Below, in pieces: positions 9,864 to 18,673 of a DNA stretch of 64,000 bases. Origin of the DNA: Pseudomonadales bacterium (GTDB lineage: Bacteria > Pseudomonadota > Gammaproteobacteria > Pseudomonadales > Azotimanducaceae); the NCBI GenBank assembly GCA_028281005.1, contig JANQKS010000044.1:17943-81942 (forward strand), written 5' to 3'. The notes under the pieces were generated by a model, which did no database searches, had not been told where the DNA came from, and saw nothing but the letters and a program-made list of their open reading frames with translations. The position numbers and the translations under genes were made by a program. Within the stretch, counting starts at the first letter, position 1. Every line of letters starts with the position of its first letter.

Positions 9864-10763
9864 CTAAGAGCGTAGCTCCCGGCACATCTTGCGTAAACTC
9901 TCGACAAACGCCAGGGGCTGATCGAGGAAGACGTGGTGCTGGGCGTTGTCGATACCGTCTACTGGGAATGCCTGGGGAATGAGTGACTGCATGTACTCCA
10001 AGGTACGCTGGGAAAACAGCTCGCTGTCTTTGCCGTAGATGAGCCCAAGTTTTACCTGCAGCCCGGTATAGTCTTCCGGCTCGCGCTCACCGCCGCTGAT
10101 GGATGTCGGTAGGTCTTCATCAAATTTCCAAGCCCAGCCGCCACCGTCGACGGGCATCAATGAGTTGCGCGCGATGTATTGCAATATATAGGCATTGTCA
10201 CAGGGTTGCGGTGGTTGCAGACGAAAACGATTAAGCGCCGTTTCTTTGTCCGGGTACACCTTGGCGCGGTTACTCATCATCATGGTGGCATGGTCCGGCG
10301 GCGGGTCGTCGGGATGCCGAATACCGGAATCCACCAATACCAAGGCGGCAAAGCGATCTGGAAACATATTAGCCGCACGCACTGCCATATATCCGCCAAA
10401 GCTGTGGGCCACCACCAATGCGTTGTTGTCGAAGTCGGCATCGTCCAGCACCGCCTTGATCTCCTCCGCATAGGTATCCGCCGAATAGTCGTAGCGGTAA
10501 TCTGAATCACCCATACCGGTGAGATCCATGGCGGCAATCTCGTACTCATCCAGCAGTTGCGGGGCAATAAAATCCCACCAGCGCGAGTGGGAGTACATGC
10601 CATGGATGAGCAGCATGCCCGGTTTGCCCGGCGCAGGGTAAAAGCGATACACCACATCGCATTCGTCCACTTCCACCGTGCGGGTTTCAGCAGGGGTCTC
10701 CACCGCCTGCCAGAACCAATCCGGAATTGTGTTACCGCTGTCTTCCCGATCCCAGCGCGCCAT
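9864..10763 (-). CDS. Alpha/beta hydrolase
   Basis: A 299-aa alpha/beta hydrolase: LLIHGMYSHSRWW (oxyanion region), MDLTGMGDSDYR, and nucleophile elbow VVAHSFGGYM (Ser in H-S-F-G-G), with the late His in AQHHVFLD. The start is taken at 10763 because AGGGGAGG lies six bases upstream; the longer ORF from 10796 lacks a ribosome site. It lies directly downstream of two acyl-CoA dehydrogenases on the same strand, so a role as CoA-thioester, ester or ring-fission hydrolase in the same catabolic route is plausible. Confidence 0.8.
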   Translation of the reverse strand: MARWDREDSGNTIPDWFWQAVETPAETRTVEVDECDVVYRFYPAPGKPGMLLIHGMYSHSRWWDFIAPQLLDEYEIAAMDLTGMGDSDYRYDYSADTYAEEIKAVLDDADFDNNALVVAHSFGGYMAVRAANMFPDRFAALVLVDSGIRHPDDPPPDHATMMMSNRAKVYPDKETALNRFRLQPPQPCDNAYILQYIARNSLMPVDGGGWAWKFDEDLPTSISGGEREPEDYTGLQVKLGLIYGKDSELFSQRTLEYMQSLIPQAFPVDGIDNAQHHVFLDQPLAFVESLRKMCRELRS

Positions 10764-10807
10764 ACGCCCTCCCCTTAGGATCTCAGTTGGATACAAATAA
10801 CGCCGGC

Positions 10808-11938
10808 CTACAGGCGCCCAAACCGTTTCAGATGATAGTCGACATTGCCGAACAGTGTGTCGATGATGGTCAGCCGCTTGAAGTAATGGCCGATGTTTAG
10901 TTCGTCTGTCATACCCATGCCGCCGTGCAACTGGACCGCGTTTTGTCCCACAAAACGGCCGGATTTACCCACTTGCACTTTAAATGCGCTGACTGCTTTT
11001 TGCGCTTCCGATCCGTAACCTTCGTCTAGACGCATGGCTGCCATGTACATGAGCGACTTGGACTGTTCATGCTCCATGAACATGTCCACCATTCGGTGCT
11101 GTAGAACCTGGAATTTGCCAATGGGCTGGCCAAACTGCTCACGCGTTTTGCAGTATTCCACGGTGTCTTTGTACAACACTTCCATACAGCCTACCGCTTC
11201 AGAACCCACCGCCATGATGCCATCATCAATGGCGCGTTCAATAATTCCCAGCCCTTGGCCTGCTTCACCCAACAGCGCATCCGCGCCCACCTGCACCCCT
11301 TCCAAGGTGACTTCTGATGCACGCATGCCGTCTACCGTCGGGTAGTCGCGGCGGGTGACACCGTCCGCTGTGGCATCCACCACAAAAACGGAGACGCCGT
11401 CGGCGTCGCGCTGTTCACCGCTGGTACGAGCGCTGACCACTAATAAATCCGCAGCAGGGCCGTTCATGACCACGGCTTTGTAACCATTTAATACATAACC
11501 GTCACCGGCTGTGGTGGCGGTGGTGGTGAGGTCTGCCAGATTGAAACGGCCTTGCGGCTCAGCGTAAGCGAGCGCAGCTTGGGTGGATCCGTCGATGATG
11601 CCAGGTAAGTACTTGGCTTTCTGTTCAGCGTTGCCGCCATGTTTAATGGCGCCACCGGCCAACACGACCGTGGCCAGATAAGGTTCAACCAGCAGACCTT
11701 TGCCAAAGTTCTCCGCCATCAACATGCACTCAATCGCGCCGCCGCCAAAGCCACCGTCTTCTTCCGAAAACGGCACACCCAACCAGCCCAACTCAGCAAA
11801 CGTCGCCCAATTTTCTTGGCTGAAACCATCCTCGGATTTCACCAACTGCTGCCGACTTTCAAAGTCGTAGTCGTTTTGGAAATACCTGGCCACACTTTCT
11901 TCTAACAGCGTTTGTTCTTCTGTAAACGAAAAGTCCAT
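10808..11938 (-). CDS. Acyl-CoA dehydrogenase, probable small (non-catalytic-Glu) subunit
   Basis: A 376-aa acyl-CoA dehydrogenase fold protein with an N-terminal helical domain (MDFSFTEEQTLLEESVARYF), a middle beta domain and a C-terminal helical domain carrying the FAD/tetramer motif LHGGMGMTDE. Where single-subunit enzymes have an EG(T/P)S catalytic loop this protein reads IIDTLFGN, so the usual Glu base is missing. That is typical of one chain of two-subunit dehydrogenases such as the pimeloyl-CoA dehydrogenase small subunit. The next gene upstream supplies a partner with YEGSAE intact. Function as a heteromer is inferred. Confidence 0.82.
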   Translation of the reverse strand: MDFSFTEEQTLLEESVARYFQNDYDFESRQQLVKSEDGFSQENWATFAELGWLGVPFSEEDGGFGGGAIECMLMAENFGKGLLVEPYLATVVLAGGAIKHGGNAEQKAKYLPGIIDGSTQAALAYAEPQGRFNLADLTTTATTAGDGYVLNGYKAVVMNGPAADLLVVSARTSGEQRDADGVSVFVVDATADGVTRRDYPTVDGMRASEVTLEGVQVGADALLGEAGQGLGIIERAIDDGIMAVGSEAVGCMEVLYKDTVEYCKTREQFGQPIGKFQVLQHRMVDMFMEHEQSKSLMYMAAMRLDEGYGSEAQKAVSAFKVQVGKSGRFVGQNAVQLHGGMGMTDELNIGHYFKRLTIIDTLFGNVDYHLKRFGRL

Positions 11939-11962
11939 GCTTAACCTCTTTCTACCTCATGC

Positions 11963-13120
11963 CTACTGGCGAGTGCTGTTCAGCTCGCGCCACGCCGTGT
12001 CCTTCAGGGCCTCAGCACTGCCTTCATACATAGCAGCCACATGCTGCGCTAAATTCTGCCGGACGGTGGCTGCAGCGGTGTCTGGGCCTATGGAACCTTC
12101 GTTGTGCAGCAACATCTCGTCCGGATAAGGTAGCGCATAATACCCGAAACTCTCTACTTGTAGGGCGCCGAGTTTGAGGAGAATTTCGCGGCTGCGCAGC
12201 TGCAATAAATCTAGCGGAAATGGCACTTCTAGTTGGCGCTGCAAAGCATCGACGTAGCGCAATTCCATGGCCTGCAGGGCTTCCAGCGCCACCGCCACAG
12301 CGTGACGTTGAGCGTGCAGCGCATCCTGCGGATCCAACTGGTCTAACTGTTGGTCCAACACATCCAACTGGGCACGGGCCACCGCGCTCTGGCTGAGCGT
12401 CGACATATCGCGCGTGAGAAACAGATGCGCAAACTCGGCGCCATCCTCTGAACGAGCCACCAAAGCATCGGACGGCACACGTACGTCCTGCAACGCAAAC
12501 GAGGCCAGATGTTGGCTACCGTCAAAAGACGTTTGTGGCAGGCAGGTTAAACCGGCAACGTCTGTAGGAATCACAAACAATCCTACGCTGCCCGACACAT
12601 CCGCGTCCGCGCACGCTTGCCGAAGATAAGCAAAACACAGCAACCATTGAGCAGCGTGGCCGTGTAACACCCAACATTTCTCACCATCGAGCCGCCAACC
12701 CTTGGTGTAAGGTCGCGCCTGGCATTGCATCGCACTGTAATCGATCCCTGCCACGGGTTCGGCAAACGCAATTGCCCAGGTGTCTGCCAAACTACGGATA
12801 CCAGGAAGGTGGCGCGCCTGCTGTTGTGCATCGGCATAGCGCAGTAACAACGGTCCCACAATCTCCACCCCAACTTCCTGTTCCAGCGGTATACCCGCCG
12901 CTGCACAAGCTTGCCGCCACAAGTAGATCTGGGTGGGATTCCATCCTGTTCCACCCGCGGATTCCGGCCACCGCGGCACACTTAAGCCGGCCTCCACCAC
13001 AGCCTGCCGCCACGCCGGCAGCGCCTCTGCTGTGGGCGCTTGCGATGGCCAGTGTGCCTGGATAAAGGTGTCCACCCGTTGGCGAAAGGCCAACAGGTCG
13101 GCGCTTAATCCCCGTTCCAC
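11963..13120 (-). CDS. Acyl-CoA dehydrogenase, probable large (catalytic) subunit
   Basis: A 385-aa acyl-CoA dehydrogenase starting with GTG. The FAD-contact strand is AIAFAEP and the C-terminal loop is MYEGSAEALKD, which retains the Glu expected of the catalytic chain. It is 24 nt upstream of a second dehydrogenase lacking that Glu, on the same strand, as in alpha/beta heteromeric acyl-CoA dehydrogenases of long-chain dicarboxyl or steroid side-chain routes. Divergent from the enoyl-CoA hydratase gene, with a shared 131-nt upstream region. Confidence 0.82.
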   Translation of the reverse strand: MERGLSADLLAFRQRVDTFIQAHWPSQAPTAEALPAWRQAVVEAGLSVPRWPESAGGTGWNPTQIYLWRQACAAAGIPLEQEVGVEIVGPLLLRYADAQQQARHLPGIRSLADTWAIAFAEPVAGIDYSAMQCQARPYTKGWRLDGEKCWVLHGHAAQWLLCFAYLRQACADADVSGSVGLFVIPTDVAGLTCLPQTSFDGSQHLASFALQDVRVPSDALVARSEDGAEFAHLFLTRDMSTLSQSAVARAQLDVLDQQLDQLDPQDALHAQRHAVAVALEALQAMELRYVDALQRQLEVPFPLDLLQLRSREILLKLGALQVESFGYYALPYPDEMLLHNEGSIGPDTAAATVRQNLAQHVAAMYEGSAEALKDTAWRELNSTRQ

Positions 13121-13251
13121 GTCGCAATGAATCCTGCTGCTTAAGAGAGCAGCTCATTTTATCACGTAGAAAAACGCCACAGACCCAGGCACCATAAGCG
13201 CGCTCTTTGCAGCACCAGACCACACAACACAACTCACCACAGCGGGGACAC

Positions 13252-14109
13252 ATGGACTACAGCACCATTTTGTATGACGTTGAAGACGGCATATTGACCA
13301 TCACCTTAAACCGCCCGGAGGCGCTCAACGCATTTAACCGCGACATGATGAGCGAAATGATCGACGCGTGTGACCGCGCCGACGCTGACGACGATGTCCG
13401 CGCTGTGATTGTCACCGGCGCGGGTCGCGCGTTCTGCGCCGGCGCCGATTTGGCCAGCGGCGGCGACACCTTCGACGCCGATGCACGCGAAGACCGCGAA
13501 AGCGGTCTGCAGCCAGATGGCGGTGGGCGTGTTTCTTTACGCCTGTATGAACTCAACAAACCCATCATCGCCGCCATCAACGGCGCCGCGGTGGGCGTCG
13601 GCATCACCATGACCTTACCCATGGACATCCGCCTGGCGGCCGATGTCGCCAAGTTTGGTTTCGTATTTGCACGCCGCGGTATCGTCCCGGAAGCCTGCTC
13701 CAGCTACTTTCTGCCGCGTGTCGCCGGTATCAGCCGCGCGCTCGAATGGTGCTACTCAGGCCGCGTTTTTCCCGCGCAAGAAGCCCTCGACGGCGGCCTG
13801 GTACGCGCCCTGTACCCCAAAGATGATTTGCTCGCCCAAGCCCGTGCCATTGCCGAAGACATCCGCGACAACAGCGCGCCCGTATCCGTCGCCCTCGTCC
13901 GCCACATGATGTGGCGCATGCTCGGCGCCGACCACCCGATGGAAGCCCATAAAATAGACTCCCGCGGCATCTACTACCGCGGTCGGTCACCAGATGCCAA
14001 AGAGGGTGTGGAATCGTTTCTGGAAAAACGCCCGGCAGAGTTTGTCGCCAAAGTGTCTGAGGACATGCCCGAATACTTCCCATGGTGGCAACCGCGCGAG
14101 TTTTCATAA
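13252..14109 (+). CDS. Enoyl-CoA hydratase/isomerase (crotonase family)
   Basis: A 285-aa crotonase-fold enzyme, hydrating trans-2-enoyl-CoA or a related reaction in beta-oxidation. Signature segments are LNRPEALNAFN, the first oxyanion strand GAGRAFCAGADLASG, the second INGAAVGVGITM, and RRGIVPEACSS, which carries the Glu at the usual catalytic position. The start at 13252 gives the canonical MDYSTILYDVEDGI; the ORF extends 45 nt further up without support. It is divergent from the paired acyl-CoA dehydrogenases, which fits a joint CoA-ester pathway. Confidence 0.9.
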   Translation: MDYSTILYDVEDGILTITLNRPEALNAFNRDMMSEMIDACDRADADDDVRAVIVTGAGRAFCAGADLASGGDTFDADAREDRESGLQPDGGGRVSLRLYELNKPIIAAINGAAVGVGITMTLPMDIRLAADVAKFGFVFARRGIVPEACSSYFLPRVAGISRALEWCYSGRVFPAQEALDGGLVRALYPKDDLLAQARAIAEDIRDNSAPVSVALVRHMMWRMLGADHPMEAHKIDSRGIYYRGRSPDAKEGVESFLEKRPAEFVAKVSEDMPEYFPWWQPREFS

Positions 14110-14222
14110 CTGACAACCATGGAAAACGCAGGCTGGCTATTCAATACATGAACCCCTTGAACGAAGCAGACGTTTACACCAGTAAGCTGTTCAACCCGCA
14201 TGGCCACAGTTACATTAATTCA

Positions 14223-14252
14223 TTGGACTATCCAAACCACACAAGGTATTTA
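14223..14252 (+). promoter_or_regulatory. Sigma-70-type promoter candidate for the CDGSH gene
   Basis: TTGGAC (14223-14228) and TATTTA (14247-14252) are separated by 18 nt and lie 24 nt before the ATG at 14276, which also has a clear GGAGG site. The 166-nt gap after the enoyl-CoA hydratase otherwise shows nothing that I can name. Confidence 0.45.
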
Positions 14253-14275
14253 AAGACCAAATCCCGGAGGCAAGC

Positions 14276-14518
14276 ATGAGTGAACCGACCATCGCGCAGA
14301 AGGCGCCGTATCCCATCGATGTAGAAGAAGGCAAAAAGTACTTCTGGTGCGCCTGTGGCAAAAGCAGTAAGCAGCCGTTTTGTGATGGCTCTCATGAAGG
14401 CACCGATTTCCTACCCATGTCGTATACCGCCGAATCCAGCCGCACGCTGTATTTCTGCGGGTGCAAACACACCGCTGGTGCACCTCTGTGCGATGGTGCC
14501 CACAACGCACTGGAGTAA
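14276..14518 (+). CDS. Double CDGSH-type iron-sulfur protein
   Basis: An 80-aa soluble protein made of two CDGSH zinc-finger-like modules, each binding a 2Fe-2S cluster by three Cys and one His. Module 1 uses C25, C27, C36 and H40 (CACGKSSKQPFCDGSH); module 2 uses C61, C63, C72 and H76 (CGCKHTAGAPLCDGAH). All eight ligands are present. Such bacterial proteins are mitoNEET relatives thought to act in electron transfer or cluster traffic. It is followed after 8 nt by the DUF349 gene, so the two are probably co-transcribed. Confidence 0.93.
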   Translation: MSEPTIAQKAPYPIDVEEGKKYFWCACGKSSKQPFCDGSHEGTDFLPMSYTAESSRTLYFCGCKHTAGAPLCDGAHNALE

Positions 14519-14526
14519 CATGAGCC

Positions 14527-17241
14527 ATGTTGAGTCGATGGTTTAACAGAAGTAGTCGACTTACACACCCGGATAGAGCCAAGCGCCTGCAGGCGGTGCA
14601 GACGCTCAGTGCCGAACAAGCCAACGCAGTTCAGGACCAGTTACTGTCCCTAGCGCGCGATGACACAGACGCCGAGGTGCGCGCCGCCGCTCTTGAGCAC
14701 ATCCGCGATGCCGATACCTTGGCACAACTGTTAGATGCAGATCACTGCGCGCAAGCAGCGGCAGAAAAAATTGCCGCCCATGCAGCCGCCGGTGAAACCT
14801 GCGTAGGACACGATCACGAGTTAGTCCTGCAGGCACGTATACGTCTGGCCCAACCCGACCATGTGGCTGCCCTGCTGCCGCTGCTCACGTCCGCGGAACA
14901 GTGTGCGGAGTTAGCGGTGCGCGTTCGCGATGAGGCCAAACGCGCAAACTTGTTAACACACCCGAGCCTTAGCAATGAACAAGGTTTGAGTGTGCTGCAA
15001 CGCGTGGCACGAGGTAGAGACAAAAACTGCCACCGCCACGCCAAGGAGCGCTTGGAGCGGATCAAAACCGAGCGCCAACACTGCTCGGCCATCACCCAGC
15101 GTTTAGCGGAGCTCGACAGCGCCATTACCAAGGCACTGGCAGATGAACCCGCGGCACCACAAGCACTCTACGCCCATCGACAAAAATTGCTGAAGCTGAA
15201 AGACATGCGCGCGACTACTGCAGCTGAACTGACCGAAAGCGCCGCTCAGTTGGCGGCCGCAGGCGCGGATGCCGAACAGTTCAAAGTTGCTGCAGATCCC
15301 TTTCAAGACATCGAGATACACCTACCCGAGCCGGCCGCGGACCCGTTCCCACCGCTGGTGGCAGAGTTTGAGCAGCTCGCCACGGACATGCGCTCTGGCA
15401 AGCCGCTGGACACCATTGCAGAACGCCGTGATGCTTTGACCACACAATGGTTGGCGAATGCAGATCGCTACCCGCCGAGCGCGGCACAGCATCAGTTGTT
15501 TGAAGACGTGTCGAGCCAATTCCAAGGCTATAAAAAGGTCTGGGAGTGTTGGCAACGATGCAACGGTTGGCAAGAGGCGCTGCCGCAGGCGCTGAGCGAT
15601 CCATACCAACTAGGCGAACATACACCGGCGCAGCTTAAGGCCCACCAGCAGTGGCAAAAGCGATGGCGCAAATCTTTAGGCGCCTTACAGTGGCCTGCCA
15701 ACCATACCCCGCCCAGCGAGACCGCGGACGCGCTGGCCGCATGGTCTAGAATCGACTCACAAATTCAGCTCATCAAAACATCTATAAAAGACGCCAAGCA
15801 AACCCTGCGCCAGCACATTAAACAGGCAGAAAGCCAGCTGCAAGAGGGGCAGTTAGAGAAAGCCAAACAGAGCCTGCAAGCCGCGCGTCGCCTGCACCAG
15901 GCGGGTGTCAAAGGGCAAGAACGCGAGCTCGCCGCATTAAGCGCGCAGGTCGCTGAATTTCGTGATTGGCAAACTTTCGCCACCAATCCCAAACGTGAAG
16001 ATCTCTTGCAACAGCTACAAACCCTGGCGGAGCAGCCGTTGCAGCCAGACAATCAGGCAACGCGCCTTAAACACCTGCGCGGCGAGTGGCAGCAACTTGG
16101 CAAACCCAACAGTGCGGCGGAGTTTGCACAACAGCGGCAATTTGATGAATGGGCCGAACAGGCATTTGAACCCTGCCGCTTACATTATGCGCAGCAAGCT
16201 GAGGTACGCGCGGACAACCTCGCCGCGCGGCAAGCGCTGTGTGAGCAGTTACACAACTACCTGACCGCCACGGATTGGGACAACGCGGACATGCAGGCCG
16301 CGGAGTCGATTTTGCGCAGCGCAAGACAAGAGTGGCAGCAGCATCACCCGTGTGATCGGCGCGCGCTGCAACCCGTGCAAAAGCGCTTTGAAGCGCTACA
16401 GGATGAGCTGCACAACAAAGTGAAAGCGACATGGGAGGCGAACGTCGCACGCAAACAGGCCATCGTCGATGAGGCCAAAGCGTTGTTAGATGCGGAACTT
16501 TCGACCCAAATTGAGGGTGCCAAGGCGCTGCAACAACGTTGGCGCAGCGTCGGCAAAACACCGCGTGGGCCAGACCAACGTTTGTGGCGTGAATTCCGCG
16601 CCGTCTGTGATCAGATATTTGCCCAGCGCGAAGCGGACCATCAGCAGCGCAAAGCGGCGGTGGAGGCTCAATATCAGGCCCTCGACGAGGCGGTCAGCGC
16701 GTTGGAAAACGCAACTCAACAGCCGCAGCCAAGCAAAAAAGAACTCAATCAACTCAGTGCCACCATCGAACAGGCGTCCGTGGATCTGAACGTCAGTCCA
16801 CAAAGCCGCAAACGCATTCATAGCGCCCAGGCAGACTACCAAAAACGCCTGCAGGCCCAGGCCAGACAACAGGAACAGGCAGACCTGCAACAGTGGCGTG
16901 AGTGGGATGAACAGGTTTCCGCGGCTGAATGTACAGATGCAGTGGCGAGCTTAGAGGCCCCGCACCCGGTATTTGCCGCGCGCTTGAGAGGCACCGCCAG
17001 CCCGGCGGACTGGCTGCAGTTGGTGCTAGAAGCCGAAATTGCCGCGGACCTGCCGAGCCCCGAGGCAGATCAAGGCACACGCATGGCACTACAGATTGAC
17101 CTGATGAATGCCGGGCGACGGGATTTGGCGGCGGAGGATCATCGCGAGCTTTTGCGCCGCTGGTGTGAGGCCGGGCCTAAGGCAGCTGATTTGCAAAGCC
17201 TGCGAGAGCGCTTTTTCCATGCGCTACAGCAGCGCTTGTAA
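14527..17241 (+). CDS. DUF349 repeat protein
   Basis: A 904-aa, Gln/Ala-rich, mostly alpha-helical cytoplasmic protein. The N-terminal 100 residues resemble HEAT-like repeats (DDTDAEVRAAALEHIRDADT). The rest carries several copies of the DUF349 pattern, in which a W-x2-G/L segment is followed by F (for example WRSVGKTPRGPDQRLWREF near residue 675 and WQQLGKPN near 520), embedded in long coiled-coil stretches. DUF349 proteins are common in gammaproteobacteria; no reaction is established. The strong coiled-coil content suggests a scaffold or binding role, which is inference. Confidence 0.85.
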   Translation: MLSRWFNRSSRLTHPDRAKRLQAVQTLSAEQANAVQDQLLSLARDDTDAEVRAAALEHIRDADTLAQLLDADHCAQAAAEKIAAHAAAGETCVGHDHELVLQARIRLAQPDHVAALLPLLTSAEQCAELAVRVRDEAKRANLLTHPSLSNEQGLSVLQRVARGRDKNCHRHAKERLERIKTERQHCSAITQRLAELDSAITKALADEPAAPQALYAHRQKLLKLKDMRATTAAELTESAAQLAAAGADAEQFKVAADPFQDIEIHLPEPAADPFPPLVAEFEQLATDMRSGKPLDTIAERRDALTTQWLANADRYPPSAAQHQLFEDVSSQFQGYKKVWECWQRCNGWQEALPQALSDPYQLGEHTPAQLKAHQQWQKRWRKSLGALQWPANHTPPSETADALAAWSRIDSQIQLIKTSIKDAKQTLRQHIKQAESQLQEGQLEKAKQSLQAARRLHQAGVKGQERELAALSAQVAEFRDWQTFATNPKREDLLQQLQTLAEQPLQPDNQATRLKHLRGEWQQLGKPNSAAEFAQQRQFDEWAEQAFEPCRLHYAQQAEVRADNLAARQALCEQLHNYLTATDWDNADMQAAESILRSARQEWQQHHPCDRRALQPVQKRFEALQDELHNKVKATWEANVARKQAIVDEAKALLDAELSTQIEGAKALQQRWRSVGKTPRGPDQRLWREFRAVCDQIFAQREADHQQRKAAVEAQYQALDEAVSALENATQQPQPSKKELNQLSATIEQASVDLNVSPQSRKRIHSAQADYQKRLQAQARQQEQADLQQWREWDEQVSAAECTDAVASLEAPHPVFAARLRGTASPADWLQLVLEAEIAADLPSPEADQGTRMALQIDLMNAGRRDLAAEDHRELLRRWCEAGPKAADLQSLRERFFHALQQRL

Positions 17242-17266
17242 AGCCAGCCAGGTGCCGCAAAAACCT

Positions 17267-18460
17267 ATGCAACACGCCATCAACACGCGCCCCGCACCAC
17301 AAACCCTCACCGTTTATCCACTGCTCGCCGACATGGCCGCCGCAGCCGCGGCGGCTGACCAAGCACGGTCGTTGTCCGCAAAGCTGGTCGGCCAAATTAA
17401 GGCGAATCCGATCATGGCATTTACCGCCGCAGAGGAAATTGGCGGGCTAAATGCGAGCGTTGCCGCCACCGGCGAAGAGCTGGAAGCGGCCGCCGCATGC
17501 TGTACGTCCACCGCTTGGGTGTTGTGGAATCATCTGTGTACTTTTCATTTGTTCGCCGGCCTGTTAGGGCCAGACAACCAGGGTTTCCTCAGCGAAGTGG
17601 TGGCGGCCAAGCAGTGGGTGTGTTTTCCTGCCGGAGCGTCCACCGCCACCCGCGGGGAGGTGCGCGACAATGAGGTATTGTTAGACGGCAAGGCAGCATT
17701 CGGCTCTGGTGCCCGTTATGCCGACTGGGCGGGGGCTTCGTTTATTGTAGACGACCCCAAAAAACCCAGATTTGCGCTGGTTAACCTGCATCAGGATGGT
17801 GTTGTCATCGATGCCGATTGGTTTTCTTTGAGTTTACGTGCCAGCGCCACAGATACGTTGTACTACAACGAAGCGAAGGTCCCTGCCGCCAACGCTGTCG
17901 ATTTTCCCTTTAAGTACCGCTTCGCGTTTCGCGACCCGCAACGGCCTATGATCCACCATCGCTACCGCGAAGATTGGGTTGGGTTGTCGGATTTGTGGCT
18001 GGCGCTGATGGCCGTGGGTGTGGTACAGGCCAATTTGGATGATGTGTGCAGCGGTATCCAAGACCGTGTTGCCATCATGGGGTTGAAGGTGGCAGAACGC
18101 CCCCTAGTGCAGGTGAATCTTGGGCAGGCGCAGGCCAACATCAATGCCGCGCGGGATACCGCCATGGCGGCCTGCCGTGAAAGTGATGCTCGTATCGCTG
18201 CGGCGCAGATTCCCGACGAAGCGGATTATCTGCGGCAGTTGGCGGCTGCTTCCGCCGCGCTGCAGTTGTGTGACGAAGCGATGCGGTTGTTGGTGCGGGT
18301 GATGGGGGGGAATGGCTTACGGGAAGGACCGGACTTTGAGCGGCGCTTGCGGGATTTTCAGGCCATGCCCTTACATATCAACGCGCATCAGGATCGGGTG
18401 AATGAGAGTGTGGGGCGGCATTTGCTAGGGCTGGGGCGGAAAACCCTTTTTAGGTTTTGA
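17267..18460 (+). CDS. Acyl-CoA dehydrogenase-fold flavoprotein (possible monooxygenase-like)
   Basis: A 397-aa protein beginning 25 nt after the DUF349 stop; the ORF runs back into that gene, so the ATG at 17267 (or 17219) is preferred. It has the acyl-CoA dehydrogenase layout: an N-terminal helical part with AAEEIGGLNASVAATGEELE, a middle domain, and a C-terminus with RVMGGNGLREGPDFERRLRDF. The usual EGTS-type catalytic loop is not evident. It may therefore belong to the dehydrogenase-like flavin monooxygenases (DszC/HpaB-type) rather than true dehydrogenases. Its last codons (AHQDRVNESVG) are repeated in inverted form at 18634-18669, beyond the palindromic element. Confidence 0.7.
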   Translation: MQHAINTRPAPQTLTVYPLLADMAAAAAAADQARSLSAKLVGQIKANPIMAFTAAEEIGGLNASVAATGEELEAAAACCTSTAWVLWNHLCTFHLFAGLLGPDNQGFLSEVVAAKQWVCFPAGASTATRGEVRDNEVLLDGKAAFGSGARYADWAGASFIVDDPKKPRFALVNLHQDGVVIDADWFSLSLRASATDTLYYNEAKVPAANAVDFPFKYRFAFRDPQRPMIHHRYREDWVGLSDLWLALMAVGVVQANLDDVCSGIQDRVAIMGLKVAERPLVQVNLGQAQANINAARDTAMAACRESDARIAAAQIPDEADYLRQLAAASAALQLCDEAMRLLVRVMGGNGLREGPDFERRLRDFQAMPLHINAHQDRVNESVGRHLLGLGRKTLFRF

Positions 18461-18669
18461 ATCGACCCGGCCCGGATAACGGGGGTCATTTTCAAGACCG
18501 CTGCGAGTACATCCATGTACGCTGGCGCCTCGCCATCCATGGCTCGGAGCCTCTTGAAAATGACCCCCGTTATCCGGGCCTAGCATTTTCGAACCACTCA
18601 ACGCTTCTTCGCCCATCAGCTCCATCATCCTGGGCCCCACACTCTCATTCACCCGATGCTGATGGGCGT
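18381..18669. repeat. Large imperfect palindrome: inverted duplicate of a gene 3' end around element copy 1
   Basis: The segment 18381-18416, the 3' end of the upstream ACAD-fold gene, reappears as the reverse complement of 18634-18669 with 34 of 36 bases identical. The distances to the element arms are almost equal on both sides (52 and 53 nt). The right-hand copy reads on the minus strand as HQHRVNESVGPRMMELMG, a better acyl-CoA-dehydrogenase C-terminus than the one in the intact gene (HQDRVNESVGRHLLGL). The right-hand side is a gene fragment rather than a working gene. Confidence 0.8.
18469..18580. repeat. Three-way-junction palindromic element, copy 1
   Basis: Perfect 29-nt inverted arms (18469-18497 and 18552-18580) enclose a 54-nt core (18498-18551). 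The core contains two small hairpins with ATCCAT loops: GTAC-ATCCAT-GTAC and a GCC-ATCCAT-GGC stem. The same 54-nt core, without gaps, recurs at 54660-54713 and 61051-61104 with unrelated arms. It lies 8 nt after a stop codon, between convergent genes. It may act as a bidirectional terminator or a structured mobile repeat. I do not recognise a named family. Confidence 0.85.
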
Positions 18670-18673
18670 GGGG

